From Anaerolineae bacterium (GTDB lineage Bacteria > Chloroflexota > Anaerolineae > Aggregatilineales > Phototrophicaceae): a stretch of 43,242 bases of DNA. Positions 34,823 through 43,242 of this stretch are shown piece after piece. The translations under genes were made by a program, and so were the position numbers. The stretch lies in the NCBI GenBank assembly GCA_025454525.1, contig JALOOG010000032.1:1-43242 (forward strand), read 5' to 3'. The notes under the pieces were generated by a model. That model saw nothing but the letters and a program-made list of their open reading frames with translations. It was not told where the DNA came from and did not search any database. Within the stretch, counting starts at the first letter, position 1. Every line of letters starts with the position of its first letter.

Positions 34823-35863
34823 ATGAAAAAACATTTTTTGGTGATCTATGTGCTGTGGTTTTTAATCAGCAGCCTCACGATGGCAACCCCCACCCCTGAT
34901 CCCGCGATCCCAATCACCCCTCAACCCGATGGGGCCTTATGTTGGGATCATCAAACCATTGAGGCGGATCTCCAAGAGGAGACCTTTGAAGCGTTTATCG
35001 CTGGAGTAGGTGAAAATCGTGGCATCTACTTCTCGTTTAAACCGATTGGCACAGACATCCGACCCTTGGGGAATAGCACTTATCAAACGCTATCCGAACT
35101 TTCGGCAGAAGTCGAGCTGTTTACCTCGCAACCGCAACGCTTGCGCTACTTCGCGCTCTTAAATGAGCAGATGACCGGCCCCGCTCAAGAATTGACGCTT
35201 ACCCCTAACGAGATCACGAAAATCAGCTTCACCGTACCCCCGTTAATGCAAGGGGTGAATGACCTAATTTTTGTCGCAATCCCATTAACCGATGAGCCGT
35301 TGCGGCCGACGGGTGATCCGCGCCTTCATGCCTTACGCATGAGTTTGATCCATGGTCAACCCACATCAGAAGCCCTTCAGTTCACCCGCTTGCCAAAAAT
35401 CGGTAGCAAACAAGCGGGCGATCCGCAATTTCTCTTACACCTTACCTTAGATGAGAGTCTTAGGGCATGGAATTACCCCGATCCCACGCATCGCATCCGC
35501 CAAGGGGATCGATTAAGTTTTTATCTTTGGACGACGGCCATCACCTCTGGAAACCCAAGTGTGCCAACTTTGCCGCCACCCGAAGTCTCGCGGTTTGCCC
35601 TCTTGGGTTTTTTAAATGATCAACCCCTGCCATTAACGGATGATCAGCCGATCATTTATGGCGAACTTGAGCGCGATACTGCTCATACGCGCCTTTTGAT
35701 TGAAACCGAGGTGAATCTTTCAGTCGGCACGTATGAATTATTGATACTCAACATCCAAAACCCGCGCATCCCACTGTGTCAATTGTTTGGCCCTCACGAC
35801 GGCTATTTTTTCTCTACACAAGTGGCGGGGCATCGCGTGGCCTTAGAAATTGAGGCGGAATAA
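34823..35863 (+). CDS. Secreted hypothetical protein
   Basis: The 346-residue product starts with a signal peptide (about 1-21, LWFLISSLTMA) and a proline/threonine-rich linker (PTPDPAIPITPQP). The remaining 300 residues appear mostly beta-rich with no enzymatic motif; two cysteines (LCWDH and LCQLFG) could be linked. GAGGA lies about 8 bases before the ATG. It has its own position between two terminators. The family is not recognised. Confidence 0.75.
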   Translation: MKKHFLVIYVLWFLISSLTMATPTPDPAIPITPQPDGALCWDHQTIEADLQEETFEAFIAGVGENRGIYFSFKPIGTDIRPLGNSTYQTLSELSAEVELFTSQPQRLRYFALLNEQMTGPAQELTLTPNEITKISFTVPPLMQGVNDLIFVAIPLTDEPLRPTGDPRLHALRMSLIHGQPTSEALQFTRLPKIGSKQAGDPQFLLHLTLDESLRAWNYPDPTHRIRQGDRLSFYLWTTAITSGNPSVPTLPPPEVSRFALLGFLNDQPLPLTDDQPIIYGELERDTAHTRLLIETEVNLSVGTYELLILNIQNPRIPLCQLFGPHDGYFFSTQVAGHRVALEIEAE

Positions 35864-35864
35864 A

Positions 35865-35894
35865 AAAGCGCGATCCAATTGAGGATCGCGCTTT
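35865..35894. terminator. Bidirectional terminator between convergent genes
   Basis: AAAGCGCGATCC (35865-35876) pairs with GGATCGCGCTTT (35883-35894), a 12-bp stem with 6-base loop. A run of six T on the minus strand makes it an efficient terminator for groEL; the plus-strand T-run is shorter. Confidence 0.9.
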
Positions 35895-35924
35895 GAAAAT
35901 TGGCTGACTGCTAATGCCGTCGGT

Positions 35925-37574
<1,650 letters not shown>

Positions 37575-37586
37575 TTATCTAAGGGT

Positions 37587-37877
37587 TTATTCTTCGAGGA
37601 CACCGAGAATATCGGTTTCTTTCATGATCAGGAGTTTTTTACCGTCGATCTTGACTTCTGTTCCGGCATACTTGGCGAACAACACCTTGTCACCGGCCTT
37701 CACGTCCATGGGAATGCGTTCACCGTCATCATCACGACGGCCTGCGCCCACCGCTAACACATTGCCTTGTTGCGGTTTTTCTTTGGCGGTGTCGGGTAAT
37801 AACAGACCGCCAGCAATGGTTTCTTCTTTTTCAATGGGTTCCACGATCAGACGATCACCTAAAGGGCGAATATTCAT
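37587..37877 (-). CDS. groES: 10-kDa chaperonin GroES
   Basis: GroES is the heptameric lid of GroEL. ATG 37877, preceded by AAGGAGAG, gives 96 residues starting [19 protein letters not shown]; a longer frame to 37928 would reach into the CIRCE leader and is rejected. The mobile loop ([14 protein letters not shown], about 18-31), GKVLAVG-like [15 protein letters not shown], and [20 protein letters not shown] match the family. First gene of the groESL operon. Confidence 0.97.
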   Translation of the reverse strand: MNIRPLGDRLIVEPIEKEETIAGGLLLPDTAKEKPQQGNVLAVGAGRRDDDGERIPMDVKAGDKVLFAKYAGTEVKIDGKKLLIMKETDILGVLEE

Positions 37878-37914
37878 AACGTCTCTCTCCTTGTCGTTTA
37901 TGGGTTTGACAGAT

Positions 37915-37941
37915 TTAGCACTCATCACGACAGAGTGCTAA
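37915..37941. promoter_or_regulatory. Perfect CIRCE operator (HrcA binding site)
   Basis: TTAGCACTC (37915-37923), a 9-base spacer and GAGTGCTAA (37933-37941) form the canonical CIRCE inverted repeat with no mismatch. It lies in the 5' untranslated region just after the groESL transcription start. HrcA itself is not encoded in the window. Confidence 0.97.
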
Positions 37942-37952
37942 GGATTGGTCTT

Positions 37953-37982
37953 ATAGTAGCAAATCGATCGGCGTTGCGTCAA
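37953..37982 (-). promoter_or_regulatory. groESL promoter
   Basis: On the minus strand TTGACG (37982-37977) and TACTAT (37958-37953) are spaced by 18 bases. The start site would fall near 37946, just before CIRCE, the usual arrangement. Confidence 0.85.
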
Positions 37983-38137
37983 GCATCAAAGCGGTTTTTT
38001 AGCAAATTTCTTATATAAGTGCTAGAGGGTCGACTATACATTCCACAAGTGGGTTGAGCGTGTAAAGTTTTATAGCTTTCGCAACCAGATCGCCGATCTA
38101 AACGTACCATAAACTAAAACGAGAGAGGATCTTCATC

Positions 38138-39007
38138 ATGGATGATCAGGTTTCGAGTCGTTGGGTGATGCGCGCCCGTTGGATAATCGCGGGCATGGTG
38201 ATTTTAGCGCTGATCGGCATCTTTAGTCGTCAGGATGATTCCACTGAAACAGCGCATCCGTTAGGCATGGAAGAATGGGTTTATAGCGATCAAATCCTCA
38301 CCGGACATTTAAGCGGGCCGGGCATCCCTAGCTTGATCGTCTCTTACAGCTTGGTTGACGGTTACGCCGTCTTTGAAGGGGATATCCTCTTGCATACCCC
38401 GCACCCCTTGGAGCGTGGCACTGGCATTCGTAACACCGCATGGGATTATCGTTGGCCCGACGGCATCATCCCCTACGAGATCGACTCACGTTTGCCGAAT
38501 CCGTCTCGCGTCCAACAAGCGATCGCCCATTGGGAGTCGATCACACCGATTCGCTTTGTGCAACGCACCGCGCAACATGCCCATTACGTCTATTTTAAAG
38601 ACGGGTTTGGCTGTGCATCGTATGTGGGCATGATCGGCGGACGACAAGACATCTTATTAGCGGCCGGTTGTTCAGTCGGTGCGACGATCCATGAGATCGG
38701 ACACGCGGTCGGTTTATGGCATGAACAGAGCCGTGCAGATCGGGATCAATATGTGCAGATCAACTTTGAAAACATCCTACCCGGCACGGAACACAACTTC
38801 TTAAAACACGTCTCGGACGGGATCGATATCGGCCCATATGATTATGACTCGATCATGCACTATCCCCGTTGGGCCTTTAGTCGCAATGGGCGCGATACGA
38901 TCGTCCCGTTGCAAGATCGGGTGATCGGTCAACGGCAAACCTTAAGCCCGGGAGACATCGCGGCTGTCTTGGCCTTATATGAAGGGGTGATCACGGATGA
39001 GCGCTAA
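38138..39007 (+). CDS. Membrane-anchored astacin-family zinc metalloprotease
   Basis: Astacins are zinc endopeptidases, commonest in animals but also scattered in bacteria. The 289-residue protein has one N-terminal membrane segment (about 14-29), a linker, and the catalytic domain with the zinc site HEIGHAVGLWHE at 185-196 (HExxHxxGxxHE) and the Met-turn SIMHY at 238-242 with its zinc-associated Tyr. A WPDGIIPYEID block marks the domain start. Two cysteines (FGCASY, AAGCSV) may form the conserved disulphide. GAGAGGA lies before the ATG. The gene overlaps the next, YbaY-like gene by 11 bases, implying coupled expression. Confidence 0.92.
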   Translation: MDDQVSSRWVMRARWIIAGMVILALIGIFSRQDDSTETAHPLGMEEWVYSDQILTGHLSGPGIPSLIVSYSLVDGYAVFEGDILLHTPHPLERGTGIRNTAWDYRWPDGIIPYEIDSRLPNPSRVQQAIAHWESITPIRFVQRTAQHAHYVYFKDGFGCASYVGMIGGRQDILLAAGCSVGATIHEIGHAVGLWHEQSRADRDQYVQINFENILPGTEHNFLKHVSDGIDIGPYDYDSIMHYPRWAFSRNGRDTIVPLQDRVIGQRQTLSPGDIAAVLALYEGVITDER

Positions 39008-39329
39008 GCTTCAGGTCGAAATTCGATCCACCGAGTCGATCACTCACAGCACGATTTACCTACAATTACAAGACATCAGCCGCTTAGATGTGCCATCACA
39101 AGTGTTAAGCGAGACGATCGCTCATGGAGTCACTATCGCTCCCGATCATCCGATCATCTTGACGATCGATCATGCGGAAACCGCCGATCCACGTCTTCGT
39201 CCGAATTTGCGGGTGCATGTGAGTCAGCATGGCCACCGCGCTTTACACAGTGGCGATCTGTTGACCACCGAGACCTATCCGATCGGGCCGGATCAAACCG
39301 CGATCATCGTCACAGTTTCGCCAATTTGA
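38997..39329 (+). CDS. YbaY-like (YscW family) beta-barrel protein
   Basis: The 110-residue product matches the YbaY/YscW domain: LQLQDISRLDVPSQVLSET, then a PIILTIDHAE strand and HSGDLLTTETYPI near the end. Usual members are lipoproteins; this one lacks a signal peptide and may be cytoplasmic or exported otherwise. It overlaps the astacin gene by 11 bases, so a functional link such as inhibitor or chaperone is possible but unproven. Function of the family is poorly understood. Confidence 0.72.
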   Translation: MSAKLQVEIRSTESITHSTIYLQLQDISRLDVPSQVLSETIAHGVTIAPDHPIILTIDHAETADPRLRPNLRVHVSQHGHRALHSGDLLTTETYPIGPDQTAIIVTVSPI

Positions 39330-39372
39330 GTTACAATCCCCGCTCACATAATGGAGAGGGAGCAGGGACATC

Positions 39373-39828
39373 ATGAATCGTATTCAGCGCTGGATTCGGT
39401 GGTTGATCTTAGAAAGCGGTGTGCGTGGTAAAACGCCGATGCAAGTAGCGCAACGTTTGGAGCGCAGTCGCAATCAAGTTTTGGAGCGCATCCGTTCTTC
39501 ATCACGCAACGATGAAAATCACAAGGTGATCACCCACATCATCGGGATCGAAAAATGGGGACAACAGCGCTTACGCTGTGCGTTGGGTGAGCCGTTGGTA
39601 CAAGAAGAATATAATCGCTATCGTCCAGCGCTTAGCACACCATGGGATGAACTCGCACCGCTATTTGAGCAAACCCGCGCCGAAACCCTCGCAATCGTCC
39701 GCCAGATCGATCCGAGTCGTGCTAAGCAGATGATCCCCCATAACGCGCACGGGGAAATTAGCGTAAATGCTTGGATTCATTATCTGAATCTGCACGCCAA
39801 TATTGAAAGCAGACGGCTCAAAAAGTAA
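39373..39828 (+). CDS. DinB-like four-helix protein
   Basis: The 151-residue product resembles the DinB/YfiT superfamily of four-helix bundles: a first helix (RLERSRNQVLERI), VITHIIGIEKWGQQRL with the first conserved His, and a C-terminal AWIHYLNLHANIESRRL with further His that could bind a metal. Members are thiol-dependent transferases or of unknown activity. GGGAGCAGGG precedes the ATG. A bidirectional terminator follows. Confidence 0.65.
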   Translation: MNRIQRWIRWLILESGVRGKTPMQVAQRLERSRNQVLERIRSSSRNDENHKVITHIIGIEKWGQQRLRCALGEPLVQEEYNRYRPALSTPWDELAPLFEQTRAETLAIVRQIDPSRAKQMIPHNAHGEISVNAWIHYLNLHANIESRRLKK

Positions 39829-39835
39829 CCTATCA

Positions 39836-39862
39836 AAGGGCGATCAGTGTTGAATCGCCCTT
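39836..39862. terminator. Terminator between convergent genes
   Basis: AAGGGCGAT (39836-39844) pairs perfectly with ATCGCCCTT (39854-39862) around a 9-base loop. T-runs are short on both sides. Confidence 0.65.
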
Positions 39863-39868
39863 GAAAAC

Positions 39869-40375
39869 TCATTTAGACTCATTATGGAGCGGTTTCGCGC
39901 CCGCGATATAGGCAAGGATATCCGCGTATTGGCTAAGGCCGGCCCGCACTTTTTCGAGTTGATCGCGGATCTCTTGGTAATGTTCCCAGGCGCGCTCATG
40001 CTCTAGTTGGCTCACGCCGGGGGGGCGTTTATCCTCATATGACTTGAGTCGCGGATGCCATTCGGTCAAAAAGGGGCGTAACCCTTTGTTGAGGATCTCA
40101 ATCGCGATCGGCCCCAACGACTCCGGGCCGTTGACAATATCGGGACCGCATGACTTTAAGATACTGCGGGTGATCTCAAACACATTGTAGATCGAGGTCA
40201 TCGCTTCACGAATCATCCCGTGATCAGGATGCAATTTTTGCACCGTGACCCGTGTCACCAATTCGACATATAATTGCCAGGCGGCCTGCTGTTGTTTGTC
40301 GTCAAGTTCCAATTTGATCCCACCGAGTCCGAACGGTAGACTAACGCTCAACTCTTTGCCCTTGATTTTCCTCAT
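39869..40375 (-). CDS. Conserved hypothetical helical protein
   Basis: The 168-residue product starts with two short beta strands (ELSVSLPFGLGGIKLELDD) then is helical, with conserved-looking GPESLGPIAIEILNKGLRPF and a P-rich HPRLKSYEDKRPPGVSQLEH. I have the impression of a widespread hypothetical family, but no function can be named. No signal peptide or membrane helix is seen. AAAGG lies about 12 bases before the ATG. The gene stands alone, with a terminator after it and a long gap upstream. Confidence 0.7.
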   Translation of the reverse strand: MRKIKGKELSVSLPFGLGGIKLELDDKQQQAAWQLYVELVTRVTVQKLHPDHGMIREAMTSIYNVFEITRSILKSCGPDIVNGPESLGPIAIEILNKGLRPFLTEWHPRLKSYEDKRPPGVSQLEHERAWEHYQEIRDQLEKVRAGLSQYADILAYIAGAKPLHNESK

Positions 40376-40440
40376 GTTATGTAGCCTTTCTAGAATCCAA
40401 ACTACTTAGTAGTTTAGCATGACTCTTAAAATTTAAGGTG

Positions 40441-40471
40441 TTGGAATTGCGGAGCAAACGCTCCGCTCCAA
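40441..40471. repeat. Strong hairpin in the 40376-40844 gap
   Basis: GCGGAGC (40449-40455) pairs with GCTCCGC (40460-40466) around AAAC, and outer TTGGA (40441-40445) pairs with TCCAA (40467-40471) after a small bulge. There is no T-tract. This part of the gap shows no gene. Confidence 0.6.
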
Positions 40472-40584
40472 ACTCGTCGGTTGGGACGCACGGTGGTGAA
40501 GGCAACAAAGCCTAAAAAGGGAGTCGGTGACGGCGACAGAGGGGTCAGTTTTGAAGTGATTACCCCGAATCCTGCTTAAATTGC

Positions 40585-40614
40585 TTGACAAACGCGCAAA
40601 AATCCGCTTAGAAT
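40585..40614 (+). promoter_or_regulatory. Promoter of the ABC-F gene
   Basis: A perfect TTGACA (40585-40590) is followed after 18 bases by TAGAAT (40609-40614). It predicts a leader of about 225 bases before the ABC-F start at 40845, unusually long and structured. Confidence 0.75.
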
Positions 40615-40681
40615 CATTTTATCGCGCCGAACAATCAACTTGATCCGCGTGATTTTTGTCCCCTCAAGAAAAGGCGGCGGC

Positions 40682-40836
40682 ATGTCGATGCGTTAACACC
40701 TCCTCGTTAAGCGAATCACCCTATTTTGATTCCGCTGGTCGGTGTTGCGTTTCGATCGCTATAGACCTTGTTGCCTGTTGATCCCAGTGATCGAACGCTG
40801 CTTCCAACCTCCGCGCCATTTTTTCTTGAGCGAGGA
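40682..40836 (+). promoter_or_regulatory. Candidate leader with short uORF and sequestering stem for the ABC-F gene
   Basis: A four-codon frame ATG TCG ATG CGT TAA (40682-40696) follows an AAGG ribosome-like site. Just after it, TCCTCG (40701-40706) can pair with the ABC-F ribosome site CGAGGA (40831-40836), and TTAAG (40707-40711) with CTTGA (40825-40829) around one bulged G. This is the layout of translational attenuation in some antibiotic-responsive ABC-F and erm genes. Pairing was judged by eye only. Confidence 0.4.
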
Positions 40837-40844
40837 TCCTCTTT

Positions 40845-42539
40845 ATGTTAACGGTCTCACAACTTTCCAAACACTTTATCGGTGCAGATGATCCGATCTT
40901 TCAAAGTGTCAGCTTTACCCTGAATCACGGCGATCGCGTCGGCTTGATCGGCGCAAATGGGAGCGGAAAATCGACTCTCCTTAAGGTGATCATCGGGGAA
41001 ATTCCCGCGGATACTGGTACGATCACCTTGGCTAAAGGACGCATGATCGGCTATCTCGCGCAAACCCTGATCGCCCGTGAAGATCAAACCCTTGCCGATT
41101 TGATCGCCGACTCACAAGCGCAATCCACCGCGATCGAAGCCCGCTTACGCGCCCTGGAACAACAGATGAGCGTCACCACCGATCTCAACGCGATCTTAGC
41201 AGAATACGCCGATCTCACTGAACAATTTGAGCGGATCGGAGGGTATGAATTACCGGCCCGGATCGATGCGGTGTTAACGGGTTTAGGCGTGGGGCAAATC
41301 GATCGCGATCAACCGTTTCAGACGCTATCCGGCGGTGAAAAGGCCCGCGTTGCCTTAGCCTTGCTCTTATTGTGTGGGGCGGATCTGCTGCTGTTAGATG
41401 AACCGACCAGTCACCTTGATCGCGACTCGTTAACGTGGTTAGAGGGTTATCTAGCCGCTTACCCCGGCGCGATCTTGGTCGTCTCGCACGATCGGCACTT
41501 TTTAAATCAAACTGTCAACGTGATCTTGGAATTGGATGATCACGAAAAGACGATCCGACGCTACGGTGGAGATTATGATGCTTATGCCCGCGCTAAGGCC
41601 AGGGAGCGGATGCAATGGATCGTCGATTATGCCAATCAACAAAGCGAGATCAAACGTCTACGGATCGAGATCAAAGAAGGCGCACATCGCAATAACAACT
41701 ATCGCACTCACACCGATGGCGATAAACACGTCCTTAATGGCAAGATCGCCACGCACGAAGCGACAGTTTCGCGTCGGGTGCGTCTGGCTGAAGAACGCCT
41801 CAAACGTATCCTCGCCGATCCGATCCCAGAACCGCCCGATCCCCTGCAATTTCGGGCCGGATTTGAGGCGCAACGGCTACACAACCCCGATCCGTTGATC
41901 GTCTCGCAAGTGTCGAAACGCTTTGGTGATCGTGTGGTGTTAGATCGAGTCTCGTTTGCGTTAAGCGCACACGGGCGCATGGTGATCGTAGGGGCGAATG
42001 GCGCGGGAAAATCCACCTTGTTACGGGTGATCTTGGGCCAAGAAACCGCTGATCACGGGGAGATTCAGATCAGCCGTGGCGCACGGATCGGTTACTTGGA
42101 TCAAGAGAGCGCTGCGCTTGATCCCGATCAAACCCTGTTTGAGGCCTATCGCGCCGGAATGCCGGAAAACGATCAAGTTCTCAAAGCGCGGTTGATGCGT
42201 TCGGGGTTGTTTCGCTATCGGGATCTGGAGCAGCGCGTCGGGAAGTTGAGCAGTGGTCAACAACGCAAACTTCAGATCGCACGATTGATCGCGAGTCAAG
42301 CCAACTTGTTGATCTTAGATGAACCGACCAACTTTGTCAGCTTGGATGTGGTGGAAGGGTTAGAGTCGGCCTTACAGACTTTTGCCGGGGCGATCTTGGT
42401 GGCCACGCATGATCGGCAGATGATCACGCACTTCGGCGGATCGGTCTGGGAATTGGCTGACGGCCAACTGTATGAACATCTGCAAGGTGCGTTAGGTTAC
42501 TTTACTGACCCCCACGAGAGCGCCAGATCTGACCGGTGA
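40845..42539 (+). CDS. ABC-F family ribosome-associated ATPase
   Basis: ABC-F proteins have two ABC domains and no membrane part; they act on ribosomes, with roles from translation factors to antibiotic protection. In the 564-residue protein, Walker A motifs GANGSGKS (36-43) and GANGAGKS (383-390), signatures LSGGEKARVA (161-170) and LSSGQQRKLQ, and Walker B LLLLDEPTSHLD (181-192) and LLILDEPTNFVSLD are seen. The second Walker B reads TNFVSLD instead of TNHLDL. The inter-domain linker (about 230-335) is helical and charged, as in the P-site tRNA-interaction motif. GAGGA lies 8 bases before the ATG. The subfamily cannot be fixed, so resistance is not asserted. Confidence 0.92.
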   Translation: MLTVSQLSKHFIGADDPIFQSVSFTLNHGDRVGLIGANGSGKSTLLKVIIGEIPADTGTITLAKGRMIGYLAQTLIAREDQTLADLIADSQAQSTAIEARLRALEQQMSVTTDLNAILAEYADLTEQFERIGGYELPARIDAVLTGLGVGQIDRDQPFQTLSGGEKARVALALLLLCGADLLLLDEPTSHLDRDSLTWLEGYLAAYPGAILVVSHDRHFLNQTVNVILELDDHEKTIRRYGGDYDAYARAKARERMQWIVDYANQQSEIKRLRIEIKEGAHRNNNYRTHTDGDKHVLNGKIATHEATVSRRVRLAEERLKRILADPIPEPPDPLQFRAGFEAQRLHNPDPLIVSQVSKRFGDRVVLDRVSFALSAHGRMVIVGANGAGKSTLLRVILGQETADHGEIQISRGARIGYLDQESAALDPDQTLFEAYRAGMPENDQVLKARLMRSGLFRYRDLEQRVGKLSSGQQRKLQIARLIASQANLLILDEPTNFVSLDVVEGLESALQTFAGAILVATHDRQMITHFGGSVWELADGQLYEHLQGALGYFTDPHESARSDR

Positions 42540-43242
42540 TCCACCGAGCGTCTTCTGACACCAGAAATGCCACTAAACGGGCCGCGTCATCGGGTTGACC
42601 GATCCGGCCCGTCGGTGCTTTTTCGATCAAATGGGATCGCAAGTCGTCGGTGATCCACCCGCTGTCGGTGATGCCCGGATCGATCGCATTGACGGTAATG
42701 CCGCGGGGCATCAAGGCGGCGCTAAGGCTCACCGTGAACGCATCTACCGCGCCTTTTGTAGCGACATACGCCAATTCATCCGGCATTGGGCCCAGCCCTT
42801 GTCCAGAGGTGAGATTAACGATCCGTCCACCGTGGGTATGATGCCAACGGCGCGCAAATTCCGCACATAACAGCATCATCGCACGCATATTCACCGCGTA
42901 ATGTGCGTCGATCTGGTAGGCGGTGAGCTGATCGATCCCGTCCGTCGTTGAATAGGCGGCGTTGTTGATCAGCACCTCAAGCGGCCCAAAGTGATCGAAC
43001 ACTTGCGCGGGTGCATCCGGTTGACTCAAGTCGATTTCCAAGCGGCGGGCAGTCACCCCTAAGGCGCGTAAACTGGCGATCAAATCATCGGATTCATCGG
43101 GGCGGGAGGCCCATGGCATCGCTTGATCGTAAGGGGTGTAGGTGGTGATCGCGATATTGAGGCCGGCATGGGCTAAGGCGCGTGCGATCGCCGCGCCGAT
43201 CCCGTGTAAACGACTGGCCCCCGTGATCAAAGCGGTACGGGT
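42502..43242 (-). CDS. SDR-family oxidoreductase (runs off right edge)
   Basis: This short-chain dehydrogenase reduces or oxidises an alcohol/ketone with NAD(P). The frame is open to the window edge and reads TRTALITGASRLHGIG, so the true start lies beyond 43242; the internal TTG at 43230 is not the start. The cofactor loop TGASRLHGIG, the NNAAYS block, a catalytic Ser in IVNLTSGQGLG, and YVATKGAVDAF (Tyr-x3-Lys) are present, as is the ITGQIWRSRGG ending. It overlaps the convergent ABC-F gene by 38 bases. Substrate unknown; 3-ketoacyl-ACP reductase-like members look similar. Confidence 0.92.
   Translation of the reverse strand, partial: TRTALITGASRLHGIGAAIARALAHAGLNIAITTYTPYDQAMPWASRPDESDDLIASLRALGVTARRLEIDLSQPDAPAQVFDHFGPLEVLINNAAYSTTDGIDQLTAYQIDAHYAVNMRAMMLLCAEFARRWHHTHGGRIVNLTSGQGLGPMPDELAYVATKGAVDAFTVSLSAALMPRGITVNAIDPGITDSGWITDDLRSHLIEKAPTGRIGQPDDAARLVAFLVSEDARWITGQIWRSRGGQ

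Overview
The window is about 43 kb of compact bacterial chromosome with mid-range GC. It carries a HrcA/CIRCE-controlled groESL operon, frequent GTG/TTG starts, many convergent genes overlapping by a few bases, and many secreted or membrane-anchored enzymes. The GC-balanced codon use and several conserved small proteins suggest an environmental Chloroflexota-like organism. That assignment is an inference, because no rRNA or other phylogenetic marker is present. The HIP1-like octamer GCGATCGC occurs at least ten times, a pattern best known from cyanobacteria, but no cyanobacteria-specific gene is visible.

Region 1 (1-8,450) is accessory or defence DNA wrapped around a housekeeping gene. A partial HTH gene runs off the left edge. 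It is followed by a 9-bp tandem repeat, a hairpin repeat and a 185-bp array of degenerate 5-bp units. Next is a type IIG-like restriction-modification gene split in two by a 14-bp tandem duplication. carB follows; it has lost its first codons at a junction with a defence-type gene and also carries an in-frame deletion in its regulatory domain. Upstream of carB, on the same strand, is a two-gene AAA ATPase plus TOPRIM/DUF4435-like cassette resembling PARIS.

Region 2 (8,697-12,660) encodes a large secreted pullulanase and a TlpA-like thioredoxin. Region 3 (13,273-17,814) is a tight operon of a MoxR-type AAA ATPase, an AlkD-like HEAT-repeat DNA glycosylase and a DUF5682 protein, followed by a small acidic protein with its own promoter. 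It looks like a reduced or rewired MoxR/DUF5682 system, because the VWA and SWIM partners usual for such loci are absent.

Region 4 (17,864-24,977) holds a BON-domain membrane protein, an erythromycin-esterase-family enzyme, two small membrane proteins and part of an amino-acid ABC transporter (a permease and a tandemly duplicated binding protein, no ATPase), plus the nucleotide-pool sanitiser rdgB. Region 5 (25,182-33,761) mixes an ArsR-type regulator, two small single-pass membrane proteins in convergent overlap with their neighbours, a phosphodiester glycosidase/SGNH hydrolase pair, a secreted sugar-dehydrogenase-like protein, a TPR protein, a patatin lipase and a TrmB with an extra C-terminal domain.

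Region 6 (34,008-43,242) has folE, a secreted protein, groES-groEL with a perfect CIRCE operator and sigma70-type promoter, an astacin protease overlapping a YbaY-like gene, a DinB-like protein, a conserved hypothetical, an ABC-F ATPase with a structured leader, and an SDR oxidoreductase running off the right edge. No tRNA, rRNA, CRISPR array or intact insertion sequence was recognised.
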